Of a stretch of 6,034 bases of DNA, positions 5,182 through 6,034 are shown in pieces. Each line of letters begins with the position of its first letter. Position 1 is the stretch's first letter. The position numbers and the translations under genes are program-made. The stretch is taken from assembly GCA_009699825.1 (NCBI GenBank), contig WLNM01000072.1, forward strand, positions 1 to 6,034, written 5' to 3'. Under the pieces are notes generated by a model. That model did no database searches. It was not told where the DNA came from and worked only from the letters and a program-made list of their open reading frames with translations. The stretch is from Actinomycetota bacterium. GTDB taxonomy: Bacteria; Actinomycetota; Actinomycetes; Nanopelagicales; Nanopelagicaceae.

Positions 5182-5306
5182 TAATTATCCTTCGTAGGTG
5201 GTTTTGAGTTGTACCAATGTTTTGGCAACTGCTTTCTATGTTCAAGGATATGCCAAGCAACGAGAAAGCCAAGCCATTTAGATTCGAGGCGCGCGGAATT
5301 CATCAA
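5182..5306. promoter_or_regulatory. Leader/intergenic region upstream of the aquaporin-arsC block
   Basis: This 125-bp gap lies between the uppP stop and the aquaporin start. It is the only sizeable non-coding stretch in front of the minus-strand block and so the likely site of its promoter. It holds GCCAAGC twice (5252-5258 and 5268-5274), TTGGCA at 5222-5227 complementary to TGCCAA at 5251-5256, and GCTTTCT (5231-5237) complementary to AGAAAGC (5263-5269). These could form competing hairpins. No confident -35/-10 pair, no clear ArsR operator and no U-tract terminator for uppP was found. Confidence 0.35.
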
Positions 5307-6034
5307 TTATGGTTGCAGTACGCCCGAAGCCAACAAGATAAGCACGGTAGTGCCAACAATGACTCTATAGATAATAAATGGAGCAAAACTTTTGGTCGTT
5401 ACAAACTTTAACAACCAAGCAATAACTAAGTATCCAATAACGAATGCAATTGCAGTTGCAACGAGGGTTTCAGTTAATGAGTAAACCGCCACTTGATTAT
5501 CTGAAATCGCACCTTTTAGTTCGTACAAACCGCTTCCAAATACTGCAGGCAGCGCTAATAAAAATGAGTAACGAAGAGCAGCCTCTCGTGTGTACCCGAG
5601 GAAGCGTCCCATTGCAATAGTTGCACCTGAACGTGAAACTCCTGGCACAAGTGCGAGTGATTGCGCTAGTCCATAAAGGATTCCGTGCTTCACGTTGAGT
5701 TGTGAGAGTTCTTTTGTTTTGGATCCAAATCGATCGGCTGCACCGAGTACAAGACCAAAAACAACCATCATGGTTGCGATAATCCAGAGAGAACGCAATT
5801 CATTTGTAATGAAATCTTGAGCAAGATAACCAATAATCACTATCGGTATTGAACCAACGATGATGAGCCACCCCATTCGAGAATCTTGATTTCGGGCACT
5901 CTTACTGCGAAGACTTGAAAACCAAGCCGAAATAATTCGAACGATATCTTTTCTAAAATAAATCAATACGGCTAGCTCGGTTCCAATCTGGGTAATGGCT
6001 GTAAACATTGCACCTGGGTCGTTCGCGTTTGGAA
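5307..6034 (-). CDS. uppP: Undecaprenyl-diphosphatase UppP/BacA (5' end outside window)
   Basis: The visible 241 or so residues are the bulk of an integral membrane phosphatase that recycles undecaprenyl diphosphate to the monophosphate carrier used for cell-wall synthesis and gives bacitracin tolerance. The diagnostic motif PGVSRSGAT is encoded at about 5645-5619, its arginine being catalytic. Family-typical stretches also seen are DPGAMFTAITQIGTELAVLIYF, GYTREAALRYSFLLALPAV and a hydrophobic C-terminus with several membrane segments. The frame remains open to the right edge, and residues before Met at 6008 (DPGA) match the family, so that Met is internal. The missing N-terminus, about 35-45 residues by comparison with usual lengths of 270-280, should carry the E-x-x-PISSSGH motif. 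It is co-directional with the aquaporin gene but separated by 125 bp, so probably a separate unit. Confidence 0.95.
   Translation of the reverse strand, partial: PNANDPGAMFTAITQIGTELAVLIYFRKDIVRIISAWFSSLRSKSARNQDSRMGWLIIVGSIPIVIIGYLAQDFITNELRSLWIIATMMVVFGLVLGAADRFGSKTKELSQLNVKHGILYGLAQSLALVPGVSRSGATIAMGRFLGYTREAALRYSFLLALPAVFGSGLYELKGAISDNQVAVYSLTETLVATAIAFVIGYLVIAWLLKFVTTKSFAPFIIYRVIVGTTVLILLASGVLQP

Noticed and set aside
5217..5411. Plus-strand 64-codon open frame partly in the 125-bp gap
   Set aside because: No Shine-Dalgarno precedes it, and its second half is antisense to the uppP 3' end; no recognisable protein features.
6006..6008. ATG at 6008 as the true start of uppP
   Set aside because: Codons upstream to the edge stay open and read DPGA before the Met, which matches the family; the N-terminal catalytic motif is also missing, so the gene continues outside.

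Overview
The window suggests a free-living actinobacterium of modest GC content (mid-40s percent judged by eye, unusually low for the phylum), for example a freshwater acI / Nanopelagicales-type lineage. This placement is inference. It rests on four things: an N-terminal metallophosphoesterase fragment resembling a family I know as restricted to Actinobacteria, an arsenate reductase of the actinobacterial mycothiol-linked type, very compact gene packing, and low GC. No rRNA, tRNA, insertion sequence, phage gene or CRISPR array was seen.

Layout. Positions 1-536 (minus) hold the 5' part of a metallophosphoesterase gene that runs off the left edge. A 54-bp divergent intergenic region separates it from a plus-strand pair: a 99-residue protein of the so-called virulence-factor family (PF13769-like, 591-890), then, 21 bp on, a stand-alone homocysteine S-methyltransferase (912-1790). 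This pair ends in a rho-independent terminator at 1770-1812, which lies across the stop codons of two convergent genes sharing one TTAA. From 1787 to 5181 everything is on the minus strand and tightly packed. In transcription order it reads: an aquaporin-family channel, an arsenate reductase (14-bp overlap), a FUSC/DUF939-type membrane protein (27-bp gap), a diamine N-acetyltransferase-like GNAT protein (2-bp gap) and a MOSC-domain protein (4-bp overlap). Upstream of that block, after a 125-bp gap, lies uppP (undecaprenyl-diphosphatase), which runs off the right edge without its N-terminus.

How the genes may work together. The aquaporin and ArsC form a recognisable arsenic detoxification pair: ArsC makes arsenite and the channel lets it diffuse out. 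The next three genes (putative exporter, amine acetyltransferase, MOSC oxidoreductase-like protein) have spacing that suggests co-transcription, giving a candidate five-gene stress/detoxification unit; this functional link is inference. The plus-strand pair looks like part of a methionine-synthesis module. The methyltransferase carries only the homocysteine/zinc domain, and from memory the small partner belongs to a family that occurs beside split methionine synthase genes in Alphaproteobacteria. The most interesting points are this possible split methionine synthase fragment and the overlapping channel-reductase pair, whose channel has altered NPA motifs.
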